A DNA stretch of 37,185 nt from NCBI GenBank assembly GCA_007695355.1, contig REDX01000303.1, positions 1 through 37,185 of the forward strand, written 5' to 3'. Below, one piece after another: positions 16,796 to 24,276 of the stretch. The notes under the pieces were generated by a model. That model saw only the letters and a list, made by a program, of their open reading frames with translations, was not told the DNA's origin and did no database searches. Numbering within the stretch: the first letter of the stretch is position 1; each line of letters opens with the position of its first letter. Both the position numbers and the translations under genes were made by a program. The stretch comes from Planctomycetota bacterium. Lineage in GTDB: Bacteria; Planctomycetota; UBA11346.

Positions 16796-17140
16796 ATGTT
16801 ACGTGAAATGTTTATCGCAAAACTTCATCGGGCCACCGTCAGTCGTACGGAAATTGACTACCCCGGCAGTCTCACCGTCGATGCCGAGTTGCTCGCCAAG
16901 GCGGGTATTCCGGTGCATATGAAGGTGCAGGTGGTCAATATTAACAATGGTGCCCGCTTTGAGACCTATGTCATTCCCGGTGGCTCTGGTGAAATTATCG
17001 TCAATGGTGCAGCTGCCCGCTTGGCCCAGCCCGGCGATCGGATTATTATCATTGCCTACGCCATTCTAAACGAGGATGAGGTTGCGCGTAACCATCCCAC
17101 GGTGCTCGTGCTCGACGAGCATAATCGCACCATCGACTAG
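16796..17140 (+). CDS. panD: Aspartate 1-decarboxylase
   Basis: PanD decarboxylates aspartate to beta-alanine for pantothenate and coenzyme A. It is a small pyruvoyl enzyme made as a proenzyme that cleaves itself between Gly24 and Ser25; that site is intact here in DYPGSLTVD, and Ser25 becomes the pyruvoyl group. The length of 114 residues is at the short end of the family (E. coli 126), with the C-terminal NHPTVLVLDEHNRTID conserved. A strong GGGAGG ribosome-binding site lies 6 bases before the ATG. The gene ends with TAG, and a long palindromic repeat begins 2 bases later. Confidence 0.96.
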   Translation: MLREMFIAKLHRATVSRTEIDYPGSLTVDAELLAKAGIPVHMKVQVVNINNGARFETYVIPGGSGEIIVNGAAARLAQPGDRIIIIAYAILNEDEVARNHPTVLVLDEHNRTID

Positions 17141-17142
17141 TA

Positions 17143-17297
17143 TCCTGTCCACTAAATAACCATCAGAATTCTTTGCGGCGCAGGGCGCCTGCAGCGTTGA
17201 TAAAAGCTTGGAATAGCGCTGCTATTCCTACGCTTTTCGCGCCTTGCAGTTGCCCCACGGCGCTGCGAATTCTTCAAGGTACTTAATAGACAGGACA
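17143..17297. repeat. 155-bp imperfect palindrome, copy 1
   Basis: The element starts TCCTGTCCACTAAATAACC and ends in the near-complement GGTACTTAATAGACAGGACA. It folds back on itself over its whole length, with a perfect apex GGAATAGC-GCT-GCTATTCC around 17220 and AAAAGC/GCTTTT flanking it. Both arms contain GAATTC. It lies between the convergent genes panD and the DUF2007-like gene, 2 bases after the panD stop. A second copy, about 80% identical by eye, is at 28330. As RNA it would form one long hairpin that could protect or terminate both transcripts. It has no reading frame and looks like a miniature mobile or REP-type element. Confidence 0.8.
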
Positions 17298-17318
17298 TTA
17301 GGCCCGGGCAGCAGTCGT

Positions 17319-17534
17319 CTAAAGGCCGTTGCTATCAAGAATTTCCCGAGCCAAGATCTCGTGCTCGCGTTCAATGAGCAGCTGAATGTGCTGCCCTGGA
17401 TTAAGCGCATCGCCGATGTCCATGTCCGTCCCCACGACCTGGGCCTGGATTCCCTGGCTTTTTAGCAGATCTGCGGCTAATTGGGCCAAGGCTTCGGATG
17501 GAAACCGGCGAACCGTACAGGTGTTGGTTGACAT
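17319..17534 (-). CDS. DUF2007-like small protein
   Basis: A 71-residue cytoplasmic protein whose pattern fits the DUF2007 (putative signal-transducing) family: a first strand CTVRRFPS, a helix EALAQLAADLLKSQGI, a middle strand around QAQVVG, then IQLLIEREHEILAREILD. This resembles a half ferredoxin-like fold. The biochemical role of the family is not established. The ATG at 17532-17534 is chosen because AGGAG lies about 7 bases upstream; the longer open frame adds residues with no conservation. It converges on panD with the palindromic repeat between them, and lies upstream of nothing obvious. The oppF stop is about 90 bases upstream of its start, so it could be a late gene of the opp transcript. 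Confidence 0.7.
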   Translation of the reverse strand: MSTNTCTVRRFPSEALAQLAADLLKSQGIQAQVVGTDMDIGDALNPGQHIQLLIEREHEILAREILDSNGL

Positions 17535-17626
17535 GGCTGTCTCCTTGTCACCACGCAGCATAGCCAGAGGCCCAGGGTATGCCACGGAAATCCCCGCTGA
17601 GATCATGGGCCGGCGCAGTCACCGGC

Positions 17627-18628
17627 CTAGGAGCCGGACGCCGGTGTGTCCTTATCTTTGTGCAGTAGCCAGCAGGCGGCCTGATGGCCATCCTCACCGA
17701 GCCGCGGTGGGGGGCTTTGGCAGCGCTCCATGCGCTGGGGACAGCGCGGCGCGAAGGGGCATCCGCTTTGCCGCAATTCCAGGCTGCCGACTTCGCCGGG
17801 GGCTGGAATGCGGCGCTGATTGCGGGCCAGGGCGGGATCTGGAATGGGTATGCTGGCCAGCAGGGCTTGGGTGTAGGGGTGCTGGGGTTGGGCCATGAGG
17901 CGCTGGGCTGGCCCAGATTCGGCCACTTGGCCCAGGTACATGACGAGAATTTCATCGGCGAGGTGGCGCACCACCGCCAAATCGTGGGCAATAATAATCA
18001 AGCTGAGGCCAAGGCGTTGACGCAAGTCTATCAACAAATTAATAATCTGCGCCTGGACGCTGACATCAAGGGCGCTTACCGGTTCGTCGCAGATCAGCGC
18101 CTGGGGCTCTAGGGCAAGGGCCCGGGCAATACCAATGCGCTGACGCTGGCCACCGGAGAATTCATGGGGAAAACGGCGTAGACTTGTTGCATCCAGGCCG
18201 ACCAGATCCAATAATTCGCGTACCCGTTGGCGTCGGCTTTCGCGATTGCCGATGCGGTAATTGCGCAGGGGCTCATCAATAATGTCGCCCACGCTCATGC
18301 GCGGATTGAGGGAGGCATAGGGATCTTGGAATACCATCTGCACTTGCCGCCGCAATTGGCGCCAACCCTGCCGTCCGAGGCCAATAATATCTTTTCCATG
18401 GTAGGCGATGCGCCCGGCACTGGGCTCGATCAGGCCGATGAGGGCGCGGGCGGTGGTGGACTTACCGCAGCCGCTCTCTCCGACGATTCCAATAGTTTTA
18501 CCTGTCTGAAGTTGGAAAGAGACCCCATCCACGGCGCGCAGACGACGCCCCCCGCGGAGGGGGTATTCCACCGCCAAGTCTTGGACTTCAAGCAGGGGGG
18601 GCTGACTGGGGTCGGCATGGCGGTTCAT
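17627..18628 (-). CDS. oppF: Oligopeptide ABC transporter ATP-binding protein OppF-type
   Basis: One of the two ATPase subunits that power peptide import. The 333-residue product has Walker A GESGCGKSTT, the ABC signature FSGGQRQRIGIARAL, Walker B LICDEPVSALD and the switch His in IIIAHDLAVV. The C-terminal extension GCPFAPRCPQRMERC is typical of Opp/Dpp ATPases and carries the cysteine cluster that in relatives can bind an iron-sulfur centre. The LEVQDLAVEYPLRGGRRLRAVDGVSF opening and its downstream position favour OppF over OppD. The start overlaps the oppD stop as ATGA. Confidence 0.92.
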   Translation of the reverse strand: MNRHADPSQPPLLEVQDLAVEYPLRGGRRLRAVDGVSFQLQTGKTIGIVGESGCGKSTTARALIGLIEPSAGRIAYHGKDIIGLGRQGWRQLRRQVQMVFQDPYASLNPRMSVGDIIDEPLRNYRIGNRESRRQRVRELLDLVGLDATSLRRFPHEFSGGQRQRIGIARALALEPQALICDEPVSALDVSVQAQIINLLIDLRQRLGLSLIIIAHDLAVVRHLADEILVMYLGQVAESGPAQRLMAQPQHPYTQALLASIPIPDPALARNQRRIPAPGEVGSLELRQSGCPFAPRCPQRMERCQSPPPRLGEDGHQAACWLLHKDKDTPASGS

Positions 18629-19620
18629 GGCGCATCTCCCGGAGCCTGGGCGGGGCCTGCCTGCGGCAGCAGAAGGCAGGCGGCCTGATGCCCCGGGCCA
18701 CAGGGCAGGAGCTGCGGCAGTTGCTGCTGACAGCGTTCTTCGGCGAATCGGCAGCGCGGCGCAAAGGGGCAGCTATGGCTGGGGCTGGTGATCCGTGGCG
18801 GCTGTCCGGGGATATTGGCGAGGGCGCTACCAGGCTCGCTGTCGAGGCGCGGCACCGCCGCCAGCAGGGCCTTAGTATAGGGGTGCTGGGGTTGGGCAAA
18901 GAGGGCTTCGGCGCTGGCCCGTTCGACGCAGCGTCCGGCGTACATAACCATGACCTCTTGGCACATCTGGGCGACCACGCCCAAATCATGGGTAATCAAC
19001 AATAGGCCAAGGCGGCGCTGCTGCTGGAGATCGCGCAGTAGGCTCAGAATCCCCGCCTGAATGGTAACATCGAGGGCGGTGGTGGGCTCATCGGCGATCA
19101 GCAGTTCGGGATCACAGCAGAGGGCGAGGGCGATTCCGAGACGCTGGCGCTGGCCACCAGAAAACTCGTGGGCATGGCGACCAAGGCGCTCTTCGGGATC
19201 GGGGATGCCAACCGTGCGTAAAAGTTCGATGGTGCGCGCCCGGGCCTGGCTACGGGAAAGCTTGAGGTGTCGACGCAGGGGCAGGCGGAATTGCGCTTCA
19301 ATGCTTAAATAGGGATTGAGGCTGGTCATCGGGTCTTGAAAAACCATCGCCAGACGCCGGCCGCGCAGATGGCTGGGATAACGCTGATTGCCATCGATGA
19401 GGGTTTGACCATCGAAGCGGACGCGGCCGCCCGTGACCCGCGCCGCCGCTGGTAAAAGACCCATGATCGCCAAGGCGAGGGTGGATTTACCGCAGCCGGA
19501 TTCTCCCACCACCCCCAGGGTTTGTCCCGGCTCAAGGCCGAGACTGAGGTCTTGTACTGCCAGTAAGGACTGGGGCCCCTGACCAAAGGCGACGCTGAGG
19601 CTTTCGATCTGTAAGCTCAT
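18625..19620 (-). CDS. oppD: Oligopeptide ABC transporter ATP-binding protein OppD-type
   Basis: The partner ATPase of OppF, 331 residues. It has Walker A GESGCGKSTLALAI, the signature FSGGQRQRLGIALAL, Walker B LLIADEPTTALD, switch LLITHDLGVVAQM, and the oligopeptide-type C-terminal tail with SCPFAPRCRFAEERC. The MSLQIESLSVAFG opening fits OppD/DppD. Its ATG overlaps the oppC stop as ATGA and its stop overlaps the oppF start the same way, so the four transporter genes form one tightly coupled operon. Confidence 0.93.
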   Translation of the reverse strand: MSLQIESLSVAFGQGPQSLLAVQDLSLGLEPGQTLGVVGESGCGKSTLALAIMGLLPAAARVTGGRVRFDGQTLIDGNQRYPSHLRGRRLAMVFQDPMTSLNPYLSIEAQFRLPLRRHLKLSRSQARARTIELLRTVGIPDPEERLGRHAHEFSGGQRQRLGIALALCCDPELLIADEPTTALDVTIQAGILSLLRDLQQQRRLGLLLITHDLGVVAQMCQEVMVMYAGRCVERASAEALFAQPQHPYTKALLAAVPRLDSEPGSALANIPGQPPRITSPSHSCPFAPRCRFAEERCQQQLPQLLPCGPGHQAACLLLPQAGPAQAPGDAP

Positions 19621-20999
19621 GCGCGCCCCTTGCCCAAAGAGCGCAGATGGGGATCGAAACTATCGCGCAGGCCGTCGCCAAGAATATTGAGGGCGAGCAG
19701 GGTGAGGGCCATGGTAAGGGCAGGGAAGACCAGCAGCCACCAGCGATCACCGCCCTGGACATCGAGGTTGGTCATCCCCTGCTGCACCAAAGCCCCCCAA
19801 GAGTCTAAGGCCCGGCCATCGCCCATTTCCACCTGTAGGCCAATAAAGGCGAGAAAACTTTCCTGCAGAATCACCAGGGGAACGGTGAGGGTGGCATAGA
19901 CGATAATCGTCCCCAGGCAGTTGGGCAGGAGATGTCGCCGCAGAATGGTGAGGGTGCTGGCGCCGGTGACCCGCGCTGCATCGACAAATTCCCGCTCGCG
20001 CAGGGCCAGGGCCTGGCCGCGTACAATCCGCGCCATGGTTAGCCATTGCACCGCCCCTAGGGCAATAAAGAGCATAATCAGCGATCGCTGAAAGGAGACG
20101 AGGAGGAGAATCACCAGAAAGAGGAAGGGAATGGCGTAGAGAATATCGATAATGGCCATCATCAGCCGATCACTGCGCCCTCCCAGAAACCCGCTAAGCA
20201 GACCGTAGGCGACACCGATAAGCACGCTGACCAGGGTTGCCACCACACCCACCAGGAGGGAGATGCGACCGCCGTGGAGAATGCGCTGCAGGAGGTCGCG
20301 GCCGGCACGGTCGGTGCCCAGGAGATGGAAGCGGGTGAGGGCCCGGCCGTCGGCGACAAAGCCGGTGATCTCACCGCCGGCCAGGGTAAGGCTGCTAGCG
20401 GTCTCGCCATTGACGCTTAGGGCTATCACCACTCCATCCTCAAGCTCGGCGATGGCCGTGGCTAGGCTAGAGCCCCTAATGTGGCGGAGGATAAAGCGCC
20501 CGCCGGCATCGCTGAGCTGGCTTGGTGGTTCTTCGCCGGTGGCCAAACTCAGGCTTCCGAGATCTGGGCCCAGGGCATTATCGCGTCCTAAAACGTGCAC
20601 CCCACCAGAACCCAATTGCAGCTGCGGCAGCGTGCCACCGCCAACCCGATGCTGCAGGAGATGGATGCGCCCGCGGCGAAGGGTGACATTGTAATCGACA
20701 AATTCCTGACGCAGAAAGGTGATCTCCAAGCGCTGGGCAGCTTGAGCCCGGGGCGGGACCTCCGCCACCTGATCAAGCCGTAGGCGGTTTTCCTGCCAAG
20801 CATCGATAACCCGGCTAAGGGGTGCTTGGCTGCCCATCCAGGGCCGTTGTTCGCTGGGATCAAGGGAGCTCAGCCAAGGGCCGATGACGCAGGCCAAGCT
20901 GATGCCGAGAACCACCACTGCCGCTGCCATGGCCACGGGATTGGCCCGCAGGCGGCGCCAGGCATCGCCGCTTAAAGAGGTGGTGGCATGGTGACTCAT
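19617..20999 (-). CDS. oppC: Oligopeptide ABC transporter permease OppC-type with large extracytoplasmic insertion
   Basis: Inner-membrane permease subunit that pairs with OppB. The second half is standard: HLLGTDRAGRDLLQRILHGGRISL, five further hydrophobic helices and the ATPase-contact EAA loop EFVDAARVTGASTLTILRRHLLPN. At 460 residues it is about 150 longer than usual OppC (about 300). The excess lies between the first helix (about 27-45) and the HLLGTD motif (about 230), a soluble, beta-rich segment expected on the outer face. No homologous domain was recognised in the insertion. ATG 20997-20999 is used; it overlaps the oppB stop as ATGA. The in-frame upstream extension overlaps oppB and is not needed. 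Confidence 0.88.
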   Translation of the reverse strand: MSHHATTSLSGDAWRRLRANPVAMAAAVVVLGISLACVIGPWLSSLDPSEQRPWMGSQAPLSRVIDAWQENRLRLDQVAEVPPRAQAAQRLEITFLRQEFVDYNVTLRRGRIHLLQHRVGGGTLPQLQLGSGGVHVLGRDNALGPDLGSLSLATGEEPPSQLSDAGGRFILRHIRGSSLATAIAELEDGVVIALSVNGETASSLTLAGGEITGFVADGRALTRFHLLGTDRAGRDLLQRILHGGRISLLVGVVATLVSVLIGVAYGLLSGFLGGRSDRLMMAIIDILYAIPFLFLVILLLVSFQRSLIMLFIALGAVQWLTMARIVRGQALALREREFVDAARVTGASTLTILRRHLLPNCLGTIIVYATLTVPLVILQESFLAFIGLQVEMGDGRALDSWGALVQQGMTNLDVQGGDRWWLLVFPALTMALTLLALNILGDGLRDSFDPHLRSLGKGRA

Positions 21000-22048
21000 G
21001 AGAGGCGCACCCGCGGATCGAGCCACGCCAGCAGCAGATCGGCCAAGAGATTGGCGATAATAATGACAGCGCCATAAACGATCACCGTTCCCATGACCAG
21101 GGTGTAATCCCGATTAAAGGCGCTAAGGACAAATTCGCGGCCCAGGCCGGGAATCTGGAAAATCATTTCCACCACCAAACTGCCGGTGACCAGGCTGGCG
21201 ATGGCTGGCCCTAAAAAACCCGCCACCGGCACACAGGCCCCGCGCAGGGCATGGTGGAGAATGACTTGATGCTCGGCCAGGCCGAGGGCGCGGGCGGTGC
21301 GGATATAGTCTTGATGGATAACTTCGAGCATCCCGGTGCGGGCAAGGCGGGCAATGCGGCCGGCAAAGGGCAGGGCCAAGCAGGTGGCAGGCAGAATGAG
21401 ATGGCTCAGCCCGGCATAGCCGTTCCAGCCGGCCACCGGCAGCCAGCCCAGGGCAATACTAAACACCATCATGAGGAGGGGGCCGGTGACAAAGGCGGGC
21501 ACCGAGAGTCCGATTAAGGCGGCGGTCATCGCCGATTGATCCTGCCAGCGATTATGCCGCATCGCCGCCCAGATCCCAGCTGCCATGCCGAGGAAGAGGG
21601 CCAAGATCATACTGATCAAGCCGACATAGATGGAGACCGGTAGATAGGTGGCGATGATTTCCGAGACCTGCACCCCGCGTTGATTGAAAGAGGGGCCTAG
21701 GTCACCGCGGAGCAAGCCGCCGAGAAAATAGAGATATTGCTGGAAGAGGGGGTCATCGAGGCGGAAGTGGTCACGAATGGCCTGCTCGATTTCGGGATCA
21801 AGACCGCGGTCGCCGTCAAAGGGGCCGCCGCTGGCGGCGCGCATCAGGAAGAAGCTGATGGTCACCAGGACAAAAAGCACCAGGGGTGCCAGGGCAAGCT
21901 TGCGCAGCAGATAGCGGATCACTGGAAGCACAGATTGGCGCAGGGCGGCAGCAGTCCAGCGCCAAGGTTCTGGAGAGCGGGATTCGACCAGGGCCAGCGA
22001 TCGCAGGTTGCCCCACCATGCGGTTTCTCTAGGGTGATGGTAAATCAT
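20996..22048 (-). CDS. oppB: Oligopeptide ABC transporter permease OppB-type
   Basis: The first permease gene of the operon. The classical start of the family, IRYLLRKLALAPLVLFVLVTISF, is followed by ASGGPFD, a GDLGPSF motif, the EAA loop DYIRTARALGLAEHQVILHHALR and the closing YGAVIIIANLLADLLLAWLDPRVR. The start is uncertain. ATG 22046-22048 gives 350 residues with a 42-residue Trp-rich N-terminal extension. A GTG at 21920-21922, directly before IRYLL, gives 308 residues, matching E. coli OppB (306). Neither has a good ribosome-binding site. If the short form is right, 140 bases remain for divergent promoters towards the 22062 gene. No peptide-binding protein gene lies in the operon or beside it. 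Confidence 0.85.
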   Translation of the reverse strand: MIYHHPRETAWWGNLRSLALVESRSPEPWRWTAAALRQSVLPVIRYLLRKLALAPLVLFVLVTISFFLMRAASGGPFDGDRGLDPEIEQAIRDHFRLDDPLFQQYLYFLGGLLRGDLGPSFNQRGVQVSEIIATYLPVSIYVGLISMILALFLGMAAGIWAAMRHNRWQDQSAMTAALIGLSVPAFVTGPLLMMVFSIALGWLPVAGWNGYAGLSHLILPATCLALPFAGRIARLARTGMLEVIHQDYIRTARALGLAEHQVILHHALRGACVPVAGFLGPAIASLVTGSLVVEMIFQIPGLGREFVLSAFNRDYTLVMGTVIVYGAVIIIANLLADLLLAWLDPRVRLS

Positions 22049-22061
22049 TCCAGGAGCCCCC

Positions 22062-24203
22062 ATGTCCGCACATTCCTCTCGCCTATTTGTGGCTTTGCTC
22101 GCTGTTCCATGCTTGCTGCTGTCGTTGCTGGTTAGCATCGGTGCCACGGAATCCGCCCCCAACCCAGACCCTGACCCCATGCTGAGCCTGCGCCTGGGGG
22201 ATATCCAGAGCAGCATGCAGCGCTTTCAGGCCAGCATGTATGGCCGTTTGCTGGCGCTGCCGGCCTTCGAGGATGTGCATGAGGGCTGGGCCCGGGCCAA
22301 GGCCGCCTTCACCGAGGAAACAGAGGTCCCCGCCGATCTCGCCCTGGCCAACCTGCGCGCCTTAGAATTTCAACTACTCGGTGTGCATGATTTGGATGGC
22401 TTTGCGCCCCGTGTGGTGATGCGTTTGCTCGCCGATGTGGGCGAGGCGGCCGCAGCCCTGTGGAATTCCCTGGAGCGAGAGGGCGAGGCCCAGGATGCGC
22501 CGACTGGGGCCGATGGGGCCTTGAGTATCGATGGCGGAGAGATGCAGGTGGCGCGCTTTGGCTCCCTGCTTTCGGCCTTATTTCAGGTCGACGCCGAGAA
22601 AGACGGTGCCGTGCCTTATCTGCAGGCCCTGGGTTTGAGCGGGTCTGCTGATGCGCTACTTACCTGGAATATGGCCCGTTTTGTCGAGATGCTGGAGTCC
22701 GAGGTCTTTGGCGATGATCAAGAGCAGGAGGCCCTACGGGCTTTCCTGAAGGGCCAGGCCGGGCATGGTTCTGGTCAGATCACCATCCTGCCCGATGGCA
22801 TTCTGGAAGAGATCCATGCCTTTGGGCCCAACCTGCATCAGGGCAGCCAAGAAGTGGATCTGGCCACCGTGGATCGCATTCCTGCCGATGCCCTTATGGC
22901 CATGGCGGTGGGCATTGACGGGACTTCGCTGGCGCGTTTTGCCAGCGATATGATGGATCAGGCTGCGGCGGCTGCGGGCGATGACCTGCCAGCGGAGATG
23001 CAGCAGATCGTGGCCATGCTCAGCCTGCTCGAGGGCCTGCAGGGCAGCGCCACCATCGCCCTTTTGCCGCCCCCCATGGGTGCTCCTTTTCCTGGGCTGA
23101 GTCTCCAGCTGCCCTGGAATCAACAGCTATCAGAGGTCATTGAACCCCTGCTGGCGATGATGGATCTGGCATTGCCGGCCGTGGGTGCCGAGCTGCGTCC
23201 CACTCTGCCCCTGCCCTTCCCCATGCCGGTGCCGCTGGTGGTGGCGCGTTCGCCAAGTCATCTTCTCCTCACCACCGTTCCCGCCCACGCGCGGGATTGG
23301 TTGGCCGGTCGTCATGGTGGATTTGCTGCCAGCCCAGCCTGGCAGCAAGCCTGGGACCAGCGCCCAGAGGCAATGACCACCTATCTGCTGGGGGCCAGCG
23401 ATACTCCGCGCCTGATCACCCTGCTACAAAACAGTTTTGATAGCTTCGGCGCTTTCCTGCCCGGCGATGCCCAGGCCATCATTGCCCCCGTTCTTGCCCT
23501 GCTCGCCGAGCACCAGGGCCGGGGTTATATAATGGGTGCGGTGGCCGACGACCAGGCACGCTTTGTCAGCAAGGGTCTGTTTGGGGGAAGTATAATGTCC
23601 CTGCCTATTTTGGCGGGCTTAACCCTGCCGGCCATTACCAGGGGACGCGGGCGGGCGCAGTCGATGACCACCTTGAACAATGTAAAACAGATCAGCGTGG
23701 CCTTATTCATCTATAGCGAAGATTTTAATCGTTATCCCCAACCTCCAGAGGGCGTGCCCTGGCCCCAGGATCCCCGCGCCATTACTGCGGCCTCCTTTGA
23801 AGAGTTGGCCCTGAAGATGGAACTGCCCTTCGCCCTCTTCCGCGGAGTCAACGATGGCAGCCCTCTCAACCAGGCCCCGCGCAGCGATGTCGCAGAGATT
23901 TGGCGCAATCCCAATCTGGACTGGGCCCACTCCTTTGCCTTTGATTGGAATGCGCCCCTAGCCAGCCCGTCGGTGCGCGCCGTTTTGGCCAGTCGCTATC
24001 CCACCCCTGAAGGCCAAGCAGCGGTGGCCTTTGGCGATCACAGTGCCTCCTTGTTGCCGGTGAGCGCTTGGAATGAGGATGGCTCGATCAAGGAAGTCTT
24101 GAATCCCAAGCTGCAAGAGCCCGACAATATCTACGCCGGCGATGATCAACCCCACTGGCAACCCGGTGCCCGCGGGCCGCGCCGTGAAGCCTGGGTGCGC
24201 TAA
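22062..24203 (+). CDS. Large exported protein with internal pseudopilin-like segment, function unknown
   Basis: The 713-residue product starts with a signal peptide (about 1-28, LFVALLAVPCLLLSLLVSIGA). Residues of about 30-500 form an acidic Ala/Leu-rich body with no family I recognise. At 512-560 a hydrophobic stretch MSLPILAGLTLPAI is followed by a basic turn and TTLNNVKQISVALFIYSEDF, which strongly resembles the N-terminal helix of the type II secretion/pilin-like proteins common in Planctomycetes and Lentisphaerae. The C-terminal part (about 560-713) contains VAFGDHSASLLP, similar to the motif near the end of those proteins. An AGGAG lies 5 bases before the ATG. It diverges from oppB. A role in the envelope is likely, and nothing more specific can be said. 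gltX follows after 73 bases. Confidence 0.8.
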   Translation: MSAHSSRLFVALLAVPCLLLSLLVSIGATESAPNPDPDPMLSLRLGDIQSSMQRFQASMYGRLLALPAFEDVHEGWARAKAAFTEETEVPADLALANLRALEFQLLGVHDLDGFAPRVVMRLLADVGEAAAALWNSLEREGEAQDAPTGADGALSIDGGEMQVARFGSLLSALFQVDAEKDGAVPYLQALGLSGSADALLTWNMARFVEMLESEVFGDDQEQEALRAFLKGQAGHGSGQITILPDGILEEIHAFGPNLHQGSQEVDLATVDRIPADALMAMAVGIDGTSLARFASDMMDQAAAAAGDDLPAEMQQIVAMLSLLEGLQGSATIALLPPPMGAPFPGLSLQLPWNQQLSEVIEPLLAMMDLALPAVGAELRPTLPLPFPMPVPLVVARSPSHLLLTTVPAHARDWLAGRHGGFAASPAWQQAWDQRPEAMTTYLLGASDTPRLITLLQNSFDSFGAFLPGDAQAIIAPVLALLAEHQGRGYIMGAVADDQARFVSKGLFGGSIMSLPILAGLTLPAITRGRGRAQSMTTLNNVKQISVALFIYSEDFNRYPQPPEGVPWPQDPRAITAASFEELALKMELPFALFRGVNDGSPLNQAPRSDVAEIWRNPNLDWAHSFAFDWNAPLASPSVRAVLASRYPTPEGQAAVAFGDHSASLLPVSAWNEDGSIKEVLNPKLQEPDNIYAGDDQPHWQPGARGPRREAWVR

Positions 24204-24276
24204 CTTCTGCCACCGCCCTTGCATCGCTTGGCCCTGCCCATGATGGGGTGACAAACCATGTGGGAGGCCCTTGGCC

